Source: Dehalobacterium formicoaceticum | GTDB lineage: Bacteria > Bacillota > Dehalobacteriia > Dehalobacteriales > Dehalobacteriaceae | NCBI RefSeq assembly: GCF_002224645.1 | Contig: NZ_CP022121.1 | Location: 2,300,501 to 2,364,500 of the forward strand | DNA: 64,000 nucleotides | Direction: 5' to 3' | Shown: positions 52,525 through 60,509 of the stretch, piece after piece | Numbering within the stretch: position 1 is the first letter of the stretch | Layout of the letters: the number at the start of each line of letters is the position of its first letter | Program-made: the position numbers and the translations under genes | Notes under the pieces: model-generated | What the model saw: the letters and a program-made list of their open reading frames with translations, nothing else | The model's database searches: none | Told to the model about the DNA's origin: nothing

Positions 52525-52968
52525 ATGGAATTAATGACATTGAAAGCTGTTGTGAGAAAAAAAGAAGGTCTGGCAGTTGAAGCTGAAGCAAGAGGATTTA
52601 AGGTTATATTTGATGAGCCGGAAGATCTGGGCGGAACAGATACCGGCATGAACCCGGTTGAAGCTATGTTATGCAGCCTTGGCGGGTGCCAGGCAATTGC
52701 TGCTTTATCATTTGCAGACGATGTGGGGATAGACGTACAAGACTTTTGGGTAGAGCTGGAAGGCGATCTTGACCTTGAAGGTTTCAAAGGATTATCTGAA
52801 GCAAGACCTGGATGCTCAGATATTAGATTCCATATGCATATTAAAAGTGACTCTCCCGCAGATAAAATCGAAGAATTTATCGAGCTTGTTGAATCCAGGT
52901 GCCCAGTGGGGGATTCGTTAGCAAACGGAGTAAAACTGGAAAGAACTAAAATAACCATAGAAAAATAA
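52525..52968 (+). CDS. OsmC/Ohr-family thiol peroxidase-like protein
   Basis: A 147-residue OsmC-fold protein with the two family cysteines: Cys55 in 'SLGGCQAIAA' (peroxidatic position) and Cys126 in 'ESRCPVGDSL'. Members reduce organic hydroperoxides; studied Ohr/OsmC enzymes take electrons from lipoylated proteins and dihydrolipoyl dehydrogenase. The next two genes encode exactly such partners. ATG 52525 follows AAAGGAG. An extra Cys50 precedes the motif. Peroxidase activity and the lipoyl link are inferred from family and context. Confidence 0.88.
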   Translation: MELMTLKAVVRKKEGLAVEAEARGFKVIFDEPEDLGGTDTGMNPVEAMLCSLGGCQAIAALSFADDVGIDVQDFWVELEGDLDLEGFKGLSEARPGCSDIRFHMHIKSDSPADKIEEFIELVESRCPVGDSLANGVKLERTKITIEK

Positions 52969-53048
52969 TTAGAAGTTTTTAGGGGACAACTAGATGGTAA
53001 GGGGAGCTAGTGTCCTCTTAATATACAGGGGAATTTTGGAGGGAAATC

Positions 53049-54716
53049 ATGATCATTGAAATAAAGAGTCCCAAAAAAGGGACTATAGGTAAAATAAATG
53101 TAAGTGTGGGTGATAAAGTTACAGCGGGTCAAGAGCTATTATCATTAGAAACTAAGAAGGGTAATGCAGTTGTTAAATCCCAACATGACGGAGCTGTAGA
53201 ATCTATCGAGGTAGAGGAAGGGGCAGAAGTAAAGGCTTTAGATATTTTATTGAAAATTGCCGGATCACAAGAGACGGCTGTTCAGAAAACTGAGGAAAAA
53301 GTTAAATCTGAAGAAAAAATCGAATGTGATTTAACTATTATCGGCGGAGGTCCCGGCGGGTATGTGGCCGCTATTAAAGGGGCAAAACTGGGGGCTAAAG
53401 TCGTATTGATTGAGGAAGGAGCTTTAGGGGGGACCTGCTTAAATTATGGATGTATCCCGACCAAAGCCCTTGTGCGATCGGCGGAAGTATTTGATAGCTT
53501 TAAAGAAGCTGCTGAGTATGGATTAAGTGCCAAAGACTTCCGTGTGGATATGGAAAAGGTTATCGACCGAAAAAATGCTATTGTCAGTAAATTGGTGGGA
53601 GGGGTAGAAGACCTCTTAGAAAAAAATAATATCAGAGTAATTTCCGGCAGGGGAAAACTGATAAATAAAGACACTGTTCAAGCAGAAACAGAAGATAAGA
53701 TTATCGAAGTAAATAGCAAGGATATCATCATCGCCACAGGCTCTGAACCCTCATGTCCCCCTATTCCCGGAGCAAATTCTAAAAGCGTCGTGACCAGTAA
53801 AGAAATATTGGATCTGAAGGAGCTTCCCGAAAAGTTTGCCATAGTAGGCGGCGGAGTAATAGGAATGGAAATTGCTTTTATATTTGCTTCTTTCGGGGTG
53901 GAGGTATTTGTCATCGAATTCTTGGATGATGTGCTTCAGACCTTAGATGAGGACGTAATTGAAGAAATAAAAACGGCGGCAGAACAAAAGGGCATCAAGA
54001 TTTATACAGGTTCAGAGGTTGAAGAAGTAATAGACACATTAAATGAAAAGTCCATGGTAAGGTTTACAAAAGATGGAAGACCAGAATATTTATCCGTCGA
54101 CAAGATACTCATGTGCACCGGGAGAAGACCTTATCTTGAAGGATTAGGCATAGAAGCAGTTGGCATAGAACTAAATGAAAACAAAAGAGGCATTAAAGTA
54201 AATGAGAAAATGCAAACCAATATCGACAATATCTATGCTATCGGCGATGTTACCGATATCATGCAGCTTGCTCATGTAGCTTCTCATCAGGGAATTGTGG
54301 CTGTCGAAAATATCATGGGACATAATGCAGAAATGGATTATTCGGCGGTACCCAGTGCCATATTTACCCACCCGGAAATTGCCACAGTAGGATTAACTGA
54401 AAAGGAGGCTCAATCAAAGGGATTAAACATAGAAGTAGGCAAATTTCCTTATGCCGCCAATGGTAAAGCACTTACCGTGGGAGATGATCGGGGATTTATT
54501 AAAATTATCAAAGATCAAGATACAGAAAAAATCGTAGGAGCACATATCATCGGCATAAATGCAGCTGATTTAATATCCTCTTTAACAATAGCCGTTAAAA
54601 ATGGGTTGACGACAAAACAAATCACAGAGACAATTTTTGCTCATCCCACAACTGCAGAGGTGATCCATGAAGGTGTTCTCTCTGTAGAAGGAGGAGCATT
54701 GCATTTTGCCGAATAA
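53049..54716 (+). CDS. lpdA: Dihydrolipoyl dehydrogenase with N-terminal lipoyl domain
   Basis: A 555-residue fusion. Residues 1-75 are a biotinyl/lipoyl domain ('KGTIGKINVSVGDKVTAGQE' to 'LETKKGNAVVKS'; Lys37 is the expected lipoylated residue). After an acidic linker ('EEKVKSEEKIE') comes a complete E3 flavoprotein: FAD motif 'IIGGGPGGYVAAIKGAKLG', redox disulfide 'GGTCLNYGCIPTKAL' (Cys130/Cys135), NAD motif 'IVGGGVIGMEIAFIFASFG' and the active-site end 'HAHPTTAE'-like 'FAHPTTAEVIHEG'. It can therefore reduce its own lipoyl arm with NADH. No 2-oxoacid dehydrogenase genes are near. It lies 80 bp after osmC and overlaps the lipoate ligase by 11 bp. Confidence 0.93.
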   Translation: MIIEIKSPKKGTIGKINVSVGDKVTAGQELLSLETKKGNAVVKSQHDGAVESIEVEEGAEVKALDILLKIAGSQETAVQKTEEKVKSEEKIECDLTIIGGGPGGYVAAIKGAKLGAKVVLIEEGALGGTCLNYGCIPTKALVRSAEVFDSFKEAAEYGLSAKDFRVDMEKVIDRKNAIVSKLVGGVEDLLEKNNIRVISGRGKLINKDTVQAETEDKIIEVNSKDIIIATGSEPSCPPIPGANSKSVVTSKEILDLKELPEKFAIVGGGVIGMEIAFIFASFGVEVFVIEFLDDVLQTLDEDVIEEIKTAAEQKGIKIYTGSEVEEVIDTLNEKSMVRFTKDGRPEYLSVDKILMCTGRRPYLEGLGIEAVGIELNENKRGIKVNEKMQTNIDNIYAIGDVTDIMQLAHVASHQGIVAVENIMGHNAEMDYSAVPSAIFTHPEIATVGLTEKEAQSKGLNIEVGKFPYAANGKALTVGDDRGFIKIIKDQDTEKIVGAHIIGINAADLISSLTIAVKNGLTTKQITETIFAHPTTAEVIHEGVLSVEGGALHFAE

Positions 54717-55704
54717 TTGTGCGTTAAAACTGGTTAGATCCTTGAGTTTCAATCCTTGGTATAACTTAGCTGTCGAAGAGGAGCTTTTTAGGAATATAAA
54801 ATCGGATCAAGTAATACTCTACCTATGGCAAAATGAAAATACCGTAGTAATCGGCAGAAATCAAAACCCCTGGCGAGAGTGCCGATGTAAAATATTAGAA
54901 GAGCATGGCGGAAAGTTAGCCAGAAGACTTTCCGGTGGTGGAGCAGTTTATCACGACTTGGGTAATTTAAATTTTACCTTTGTCGCCAAAGAAGGCGCCT
55001 TTAATATCAAGAAACAACTGGAAGTAATTATTGAGGCAGTTAAACTTAAGGGCATTGATGCTGAGTTTTCCGGAAGAAATGATATTGTCGCCCAGGGAAA
55101 GAAATTTTCAGGGAATGCATTTTACTATGATGATGATAACTGCTATCACCACGGTACCCTTCTGGTCGCATCAGATATGAAAAAAATACAGCAATATCTC
55201 CAGGTGAGTAAGGAAAAAATAAAATCAAAGGGAGTTAATTCGGTTGAATCCCGAGTGGTAAATCTTAACACGATCAATCCCGGCTTAGATATTAATAATT
55301 TAAGTGCAGCCTTAGAGCAAAGCTTTCAACAAGTATATCATGGTACGATCAGCGAAACCAAGGTGATAGATGAGGATATGGGCAGCGTTAAAAAGCTTTA
55401 TGAAAAATACTCTTCATGGAATTGGCGCTATGGAGAATCGCCAAAATTTGAAATGACACTTTATCACAGATTCAAGTGGGGAGATTTAGATATTAATTTT
55501 AATTTAAAAGATGGGCATATCAGCAAGGTAACTGTATTCTCCGATGCCATCGATTGTAAACTAATCAAAGATATCGAAGAAGTATTGCTGGGAATAGAGT
55601 TTTCTAAAAAAGCCATCTTAATGAATCTGGAAAATTTAAAAAATCGATATGATAAAAATTTAATTGATGAAATAAAGAACTGGATCGACGAAAAAGAAAT
55701 ATAG
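54706..55704 (+). CDS. lplA: Lipoate-protein ligase A
   Basis: A 332-residue ligase that activates lipoate with ATP and attaches it to a lysine. Motifs: 'QNENTVVIGRNQNPWRE', 'ARRLSGGGAVYHDLGNLNF', 'SGRNDIVAQGKKFSGNAF' (catalytic Lys region) and 'HHGTLLV'. The C-terminal ~90 residues form the accessory domain of full-length LplA. TTG 54706 lies inside the lpdA 3' end behind GAAGGAGGAG. Its coupling to a lipoyl-domain dehydrogenase suggests a dedicated job: lipoylating LpdA. Confidence 0.93.
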   Translation: MPNNCALKLVRSLSFNPWYNLAVEEELFRNIKSDQVILYLWQNENTVVIGRNQNPWRECRCKILEEHGGKLARRLSGGGAVYHDLGNLNFTFVAKEGAFNIKKQLEVIIEAVKLKGIDAEFSGRNDIVAQGKKFSGNAFYYDDDNCYHHGTLLVASDMKKIQQYLQVSKEKIKSKGVNSVESRVVNLNTINPGLDINNLSAALEQSFQQVYHGTISETKVIDEDMGSVKKLYEKYSSWNWRYGESPKFEMTLYHRFKWGDLDINFNLKDGHISKVTVFSDAIDCKLIKDIEEVLLGIEFSKKAILMNLENLKNRYDKNLIDEIKNWIDEKEI

Positions 55705-55877
55705 GAACTTATATAATCTCGATACAAGCAATAATTATGGCCATTGAATTCCCGAATTGTCGACTAATTAAAAACTTGCTATAATGACCGGAGTATATAA
55801 ATATATTCTGGTCATTATTTCCTAATAAGATAGGTATCGTTGCTCAAAAGAATGCTAAATTGAAAGAAGGTGAAGCT

Positions 55878-57260
55878 ATGGCCGAAACGCACCTGACACA
55901 AAGCCGTCAGACTGTCAACCTCGGATTGATCATCGTTACTAAGCAGCTTTTTCCTGAGGAATCACTAAAAATCGCCTATTCCATACAGGAAGCACTATTC
56001 TGCCGGTTTACAGAAACGGCAATTTCAGTTAGAGAAGTCCGCCAGATTGATTTGAAACTGAAAGAATGGATTCTGACCGACCCCGATATTGAGTTTTTAA
56101 GCCGGGAGGGGGGATATTATCATTACCGGGTCGCAGGTAACGTTATTAAGATGCTTTATCCCTGCGAAACCAGCGTCGAAACGATTGGTCCTTTCGACCT
56201 GATTCCTTACGCAGACGGATTCATTATATCCTTTAGGGAAGATGGCCAAATCAATACTTTGTTGGTTCCGCCGGACAAACTCTCCGCCACATATGATAAG
56301 ACACAAAAGTGGCTGAAGAACATTAAGTTGGAGCTTTTGCGTGATGTTAACAGCTATATCGCAAGCGGGGCAACCCTCAAGTTGATCGGGATGGCAGAAG
56401 CTTTGCAAGAGAAGGAGATCTCGAATATTGCAGATGTGATACTTCAACGGAAAAAAATCCTGCGGGTGCTTCTCATTTCTGGGGCATCTTCTTCCGGCAA
56501 GACCTCTTTTTCTCAAAGATTGTCGACTCAGTTGAGCGTAAACGGATTTAATCCGATCACACTTTCTTTGGATGATTATTTTGTGGACAGGGAAAAATCC
56601 CCGCGCGATGCGTGTGGAAGGTATGATTTCGACTGCGTAGAAGCATTAGATATTAAATTTATGCAGCAGCAGCTGTCAGATCTGATTGATGGGAAGACGG
56701 TAGAGACGCCGATTTTCGATTTTAAAACCGGCCTCCGTTCCTCAAAAACAAGAAAATTGCATGTCGGTCCTGATGATATCCTGGTAGTGGAGGGTATCCA
56801 TGCTTTGAACCCCATTTTGTTTCCTAATATTAACAGAATCATCTTATTTAAAGTGTACATTACGGCTCTTTACGAATTGAATATCGACTTGATAAACAGA
56901 GTCCCAAGCACGGAAGTTAGAATGATCAGAAGAATTGTCAGAGGGGATCAATTCCGTGATACCCATCCGGAGGAAACGCTGAAGCAGTGGGATAACGTGA
57001 GACTTGGGGAATACAAAAATATATTTAAGTTCCAGGAAGAAGCTGATGTCATGTTCAATTCCAGTCTTCTCTACGAAGTGAATGCCCTTAGGCCATATGC
57101 AGAAGAATCTCTGAATAAAATTGAGGATGACAGCCCATTTGCGGAGACAAAGGAACGTTTGCTGAGAATTATATCTTTCTTTGAGCCAATGGATACTGCA
57201 AAAGTCCCTTTCAATTCCATATTGCGTGAATTTATTGGAGGAAGTATCTATTTTGATTAG
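55878..57260 (+). CDS. Nucleoside (uridine) kinase-like protein
   Basis: About 460 residues. The C-terminal half is a P-loop kinase of the uridine kinase/phosphoribulokinase type: 'ISGASSSGKTSFSQRL' (~200), 'SLDDYFVDREKSPRDACGRY', 'DFDCVEALD', 'FDFKTGLRSS' and 'LVVEGIHALNP'. The N-terminal ~190 residues resemble the threonyl-tRNA-synthetase-like part commonly fused to this kinase in clostridia, though the His/Cys editing-type motif is not obvious. ATG 55878 follows GAAGGTG. The physiological substrate is uncertain. It separates lplA from the SBP-like gene. Confidence 0.85.
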   Translation: MAETHLTQSRQTVNLGLIIVTKQLFPEESLKIAYSIQEALFCRFTETAISVREVRQIDLKLKEWILTDPDIEFLSREGGYYHYRVAGNVIKMLYPCETSVETIGPFDLIPYADGFIISFREDGQINTLLVPPDKLSATYDKTQKWLKNIKLELLRDVNSYIASGATLKLIGMAEALQEKEISNIADVILQRKKILRVLLISGASSSGKTSFSQRLSTQLSVNGFNPITLSLDDYFVDREKSPRDACGRYDFDCVEALDIKFMQQQLSDLIDGKTVETPIFDFKTGLRSSKTRKLHVGPDDILVVEGIHALNPILFPNINRIILFKVYITALYELNIDLINRVPSTEVRMIRRIVRGDQFRDTHPEETLKQWDNVRLGEYKNIFKFQEEADVMFNSSLLYEVNALRPYAEESLNKIEDDSPFAETKERLLRIISFFEPMDTAKVPFNSILREFIGGSIYFD

Positions 57261-57356
57261 ATTGATGGAATTTCAATGGAATTTCAATGGTAAAGGAAGA
57301 ATATATGCAGATATCAGGAAGATATCGAATAGATAGAATGATTCAGGAGGTGGGCC

Positions 57357-58094
57357 ATGATTATTGAAGAAAAAACCTCAAAGATGAGATCCCTTTCAGA
57401 CTTCGAAAATGCAACTTTTGCAATTGTAGAAGGAATGGTTTATGATGAGTGGGTTTTAAAACTGCTGCCTGAGGCACATTTCCACTATTTCAGAACGATA
57501 AATGATTGTCTTGCGGCATTGAAGAATGGTGACGTGGAAGTCTTTCCTTATGAGGATGTCATGCTAAGATATATTTCAGCAAATTTACATGAATCGTTTA
57601 CAATTATAAACATTGATAACGTTAACGTTAAAGTTGATGATTACGGATTTGCTGTGAACTTTAACAGACCGGATTTAAAGAAAGCAATAGACGATACCAT
57701 TGCTGAAATTAAAGCTAATGGTATTTATGAAAAAATGATAAAAAGATGGTTTCCGAAAGTCGGGGCGACAGGAATTATGCCCAAAATTGAATTGACCGGG
57801 AAAAATGGAACATTAAAATTAGGAACAAGCGCGGTGGAGAGACCTTTTACATTTATTGTGGGAGATAAAGTAACTACAGGTTTTGATATTGAGTTAGCCA
57901 AGCGCATATGCAGCAGATTGGACATGGATCTGGAAATTACCGATATTCTTTTTTCAGAGTTGATAGCTTCACTTGTTTCTGGTGAAGTGGATATGATTGG
58001 GGCTGCTGTTATCATTACGGAAGAGAGGGCTAAGAAGGTTCTCTTTTCGGAGCCTTATTTTCAAGGCAAAATGGCATTTTTAGTTAAATTATGA
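57357..58094 (+). CDS. Solute-binding-protein-like (family 3) domains without signal peptide
   Basis: A 245-residue protein. Residues ~15-125 resemble the C-terminal lobe of a family 3 solute-binding protein ('FAIVEGMVYDEWVLKLLPEA', 'IEKMIKRWFP'-like 'GIYEKMIKRWFP'). Residues ~145-245 begin a second one ('GTLKLGTSAVERPFTFIVGD', 'GFDIELAKRICSRLDMDLEI', 'SEPYFQGKMAFLVKL') but stop halfway. No signal peptide or membrane helix is visible. GGAGGTGGGCC precedes ATG 57357, so it looks expressed. It may be a fragment of a tandem-SBP sensor protein or a cytoplasmic amino-acid-binding protein. Its 3' end overlaps the convergent macrodomain gene by 6 bp. Confidence 0.65.
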   Translation: MIIEEKTSKMRSLSDFENATFAIVEGMVYDEWVLKLLPEAHFHYFRTINDCLAALKNGDVEVFPYEDVMLRYISANLHESFTIINIDNVNVKVDDYGFAVNFNRPDLKKAIDDTIAEIKANGIYEKMIKRWFPKVGATGIMPKIELTGKNGTLKLGTSAVERPFTFIVGDKVTTGFDIELAKRICSRLDMDLEITDILFSELIASLVSGEVDMIGAAVIITEERAKKVLFSEPYFQGKMAFLVKL

Positions 58095-58880
58095 GCTGAG
58101 AATATCTCGATAGATCATAAAATCCCGGTCAGTGAAGACATTAAAGACCACCTGAATTGGGGTTTGCCCTAGGGTTCGTTGAACACCTTGAAAATCGGTC
58201 ACAGCGGCCACAGCAATTAAAGCGGCAAGCTCTTGCGGGAAATTGAAGACTCCCGTAGAGATGCACGGAAAGGCAATATTAGTCAGTCCATGGTCTTGCG
58301 CCAGCTTCAAACTGGAAATATAGGAGGAGCGCAATGCTTCCTGGGCTTGGGTACCCGGAGCTTGACCGGGTGGGATTGCCGGGCCTACCGTGTGAATGAC
58401 ATATTTTGCGGGCAGTTGGTAACCAGGCGATATTTTAGCAAGGCCCACTCCTTCATCATGACCCTGCTTGACCATCAGATCATTCATATAGAGGCGCATT
58501 TTGACACCGGCCCGGGTATGGATGATGTTATCGATGCAAGAATGATTGGGTACAAAGCAGCCTAAGAGCTGACTGTTGGCAGCATTAACGATGGTGTCTA
58601 ACTGAAGCTGGGTAATATCTCCTTGCCACAAGTATTGATTGGCCCGGATGGGGGTTAGGTCTGCTAAAGTAATCCTATCCCGGCTTTGATTTTCTTCTGC
58701 CAGAAAGCTGTCTTCAATTGCTAAAAATTCTTCCGAAATCTCCTGGGGCGGGCGGATATTGATTAAAGCCCGCAGATATTCTTTTGCCTGGTCCTGGGGT
58801 CTGGTAAGATCAATTGTTTCGTTCCCCCGTTCCTTTTCCAGGTAATTAATCATATAGTTGATCCGGTCTTGTTGATCCAT
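58089..58880 (-). CDS. Zinc-dependent macrodomain ADP-ribosyl hydrolase
   Basis: A 263-residue protein: a helical N-terminal ~75 residues, then a macrodomain ('WQGDITQLQLDTIVNAANSQ', 'GVGLAKISPGYQLPAKYVIH', 'HTVGPAIPPG', 'IAFPCISTGVFNFP'). The insert 'LLGCFVPNHSCIDNIIH' holds Cys108, His113 and Cys115, the zinc ligands of the SirTM-associated macrodomain class that removes ADP-ribose from modified lipoyl carrier protein. ATG 58880 follows GGAGG and directly adjoins the SirTM stop. Both genes form one minus-strand operon. Function is from family knowledge. Confidence 0.9.
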   Translation of the reverse strand: MDQQDRINYMINYLEKERGNETIDLTRPQDQAKEYLRALINIRPPQEISEEFLAIEDSFLAEENQSRDRITLADLTPIRANQYLWQGDITQLQLDTIVNAANSQLLGCFVPNHSCIDNIIHTRAGVKMRLYMNDLMVKQGHDEGVGLAKISPGYQLPAKYVIHTVGPAIPPGQAPGTQAQEALRSSYISSLKLAQDHGLTNIAFPCISTGVFNFPQELAALIAVAAVTDFQGVQRTLGQTPIQVVFNVFTDRDFMIYRDILSS

Positions 58881-59793
58881 TTAATGACCTCCTTGTTGAC
58901 TCAATCTGTATAAATCTTTGATCGGTAAAGCAAGATCTCCGTAAATAGGCATGGCTCGATCTAAGAGATAATCTGGGATCGGCTGTTTTTCCACAGATAA
59001 GTTGACATAATAAGCTTTAGGGTTCTCACGGGCCATGCGTAAGAATGGATATTTAATAATAACCGGGGTATTGTAGCCCACACCCATTTCCAAATAGAGG
59101 ATCCGCTTGTCTTTATTTTTTTCCAAAAAGTTGGTATAACGTTCTTTGGCTTGATACCAACCTTGATCTTGAACAAAGCGGCTATCCACCCGGCCATTTT
59201 TAGTCATGGGCCCGCCGCATTTGGGACAGACCGGGACTAATTCTTTGGGGATTTTCAAGTTTTCATCAGTCTGCTGATACATAGCCATGAGCAGATCTGA
59301 AGCATCATAGGTTTCTTGGTGGCAAGGAGTGGCACATTGGATGAGGCCAAAGGATCCTTGGGTATAAAATAGTTTTGTTTTATCAAATCCGTTGGTAATG
59401 AATTGATGGTCAACATTGGTTGTAATAATAGGTTGTAATAATAAAATGGTTGAAATCCTGAAACAATTGTTTCAGCATCTGGTAAGTCTCATTAGAGTCT
59501 TCCCGGTAGCGGAAAACATAGCAGAGGCATGCCCAAAATGCCCAAAATTCCTCTTTGCTTGGATATGGGTAGAAAATTCCGGCATAGGCATCATCGAAGC
59601 CGTATTTTTTCTGGAATTGTGAGAAATATTCATTGAAGAGGGGCCCGCCAAAATCATAACCTGCCGCGGTTGAAAAACCAAAACCAGATCCGGCACCAAT
59701 CACGATAGCATCTGCTTCATGCATTAATTTATAAAGGGCTTGAACCCGTTCGGGATAAGTGAGCTCCGGAAGAGTGTCATAAATTCGTTCCAT
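58881..59793 (-). pseudogene. SirTM-type sirtuin, frameshifted by a 13-bp duplication
   Basis: The N-terminal frame (59793 to 59410) carries 'ADAIVIGAGSGFGFSTAAGY' and 'FNHFIIT'. The C-terminal frame carries 'NVDHQF', 'LFYTQGSFGLIQC', 'TPCHQETYD' and 'VCPKCGGPM'. A perfect tandem duplication of GGTTGTAATAATA (59418-59430, 59431-59443) causes the shift; deleting one unit gives one 299-residue protein. Gln in 'TQG' replaces the catalytic His of ordinary sirtuins, as in SirTM enzymes, which ADP-ribosylate lipoylated carrier protein. Two CxxC-like pairs should bind zinc. AGGAGGATC precedes ATG 59793. Confidence 0.92.
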
Positions 59794-60123
59794 AGTAATA
59801 GATCCTCCTGAATAGATATCATTCGCTTATTAAATGAGCGTATGTATATTATACTCACATCGCTAAAGAGATTGAAGTTATAAGCAAAATTATTAGCAGC
59901 TAATAATTTTAATAGTTACTTGTTTATAAATAGCAATACCTGTATAATTATAATAATGCTATGATAAGAAACAGGAGCCGGAAGATCCAACAGATAAAAC
60001 AAATATATTGGGAGCCTTGATAGGATATGGATATAGGATATATGCTTATTAGCTTTTTTGCTCTTCCCGGAAATATTCTTGCTATACTTTACTGGGCTTT
60101 CAACATTGTAAGGAGTTAGAATT
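59794..60123. promoter_or_regulatory. Divergent promoter region between SirTM and HxlR genes
   Basis: On the minus strand TATAAT-like sequence (about 59848-59853) precedes the SirTM start, with an imperfect palindrome CGCTTATTAAATGAGCG at 59828-59844. The remainder is AT-rich and holds no gene. The HxlR protein may act at this shared region. Confidence 0.55.
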
Positions 60124-60498
60124 ATGTATGAACCAAAATTAGAAAAAGATATCCGCTGTCCCTTAGAATATGGCCTGCAAATATTCGGCGGAAAGTGGAA
60201 GTCACGTATTATCTGTGTGCTTGCTGAGAAAGAAGTACTACGTTACAGCGCTTTAAGAAAAGAGATGACCAATATAACTGATGCCGTTTTGGCGTCAACA
60301 TTAAAAGAATTGATGAATGATGACATTGTGAATCGGAAGCAATTTGATGAGATTCCGCCTAAGGTTGAATACAGCTTGACTGAAAAAGGAAAATCAGTAT
60401 TACCGATCTTGCAGAATATATGCCGATGGTCAGGTGCTTATCATAAAGATGATAATGAAAAGACACTTTTGCAATGCCAGAAGTGTGATTATATATAA
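60124..60498 (+). CDS. HxlR-family transcriptional regulator
   Basis: A 124-residue winged-helix regulator: 'RCPLEYGLQIFGGKWKSRII', 'LRYSALRKEMTNITDAVLAS' and 'YSLTEKGKSVLPIL'. Cys12 in the conserved 'CP' position is the redox- or electrophile-sensing site in several HxlR members (YodB/HypR type). Two further cysteines end the protein ('LLQCQKCDYI'). AAGGAG lies 10 bp ahead of ATG 60124. It is divergent from SirTM-macrodomain, a typical layout for a direct regulator. Confidence 0.88.
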   Translation: MYEPKLEKDIRCPLEYGLQIFGGKWKSRIICVLAEKEVLRYSALRKEMTNITDAVLASTLKELMNDDIVNRKQFDEIPPKVEYSLTEKGKSVLPILQNICRWSGAYHKDDNEKTLLQCQKCDYI

Positions 60499-60509
60499 AA
60501 AAGGGAGGG

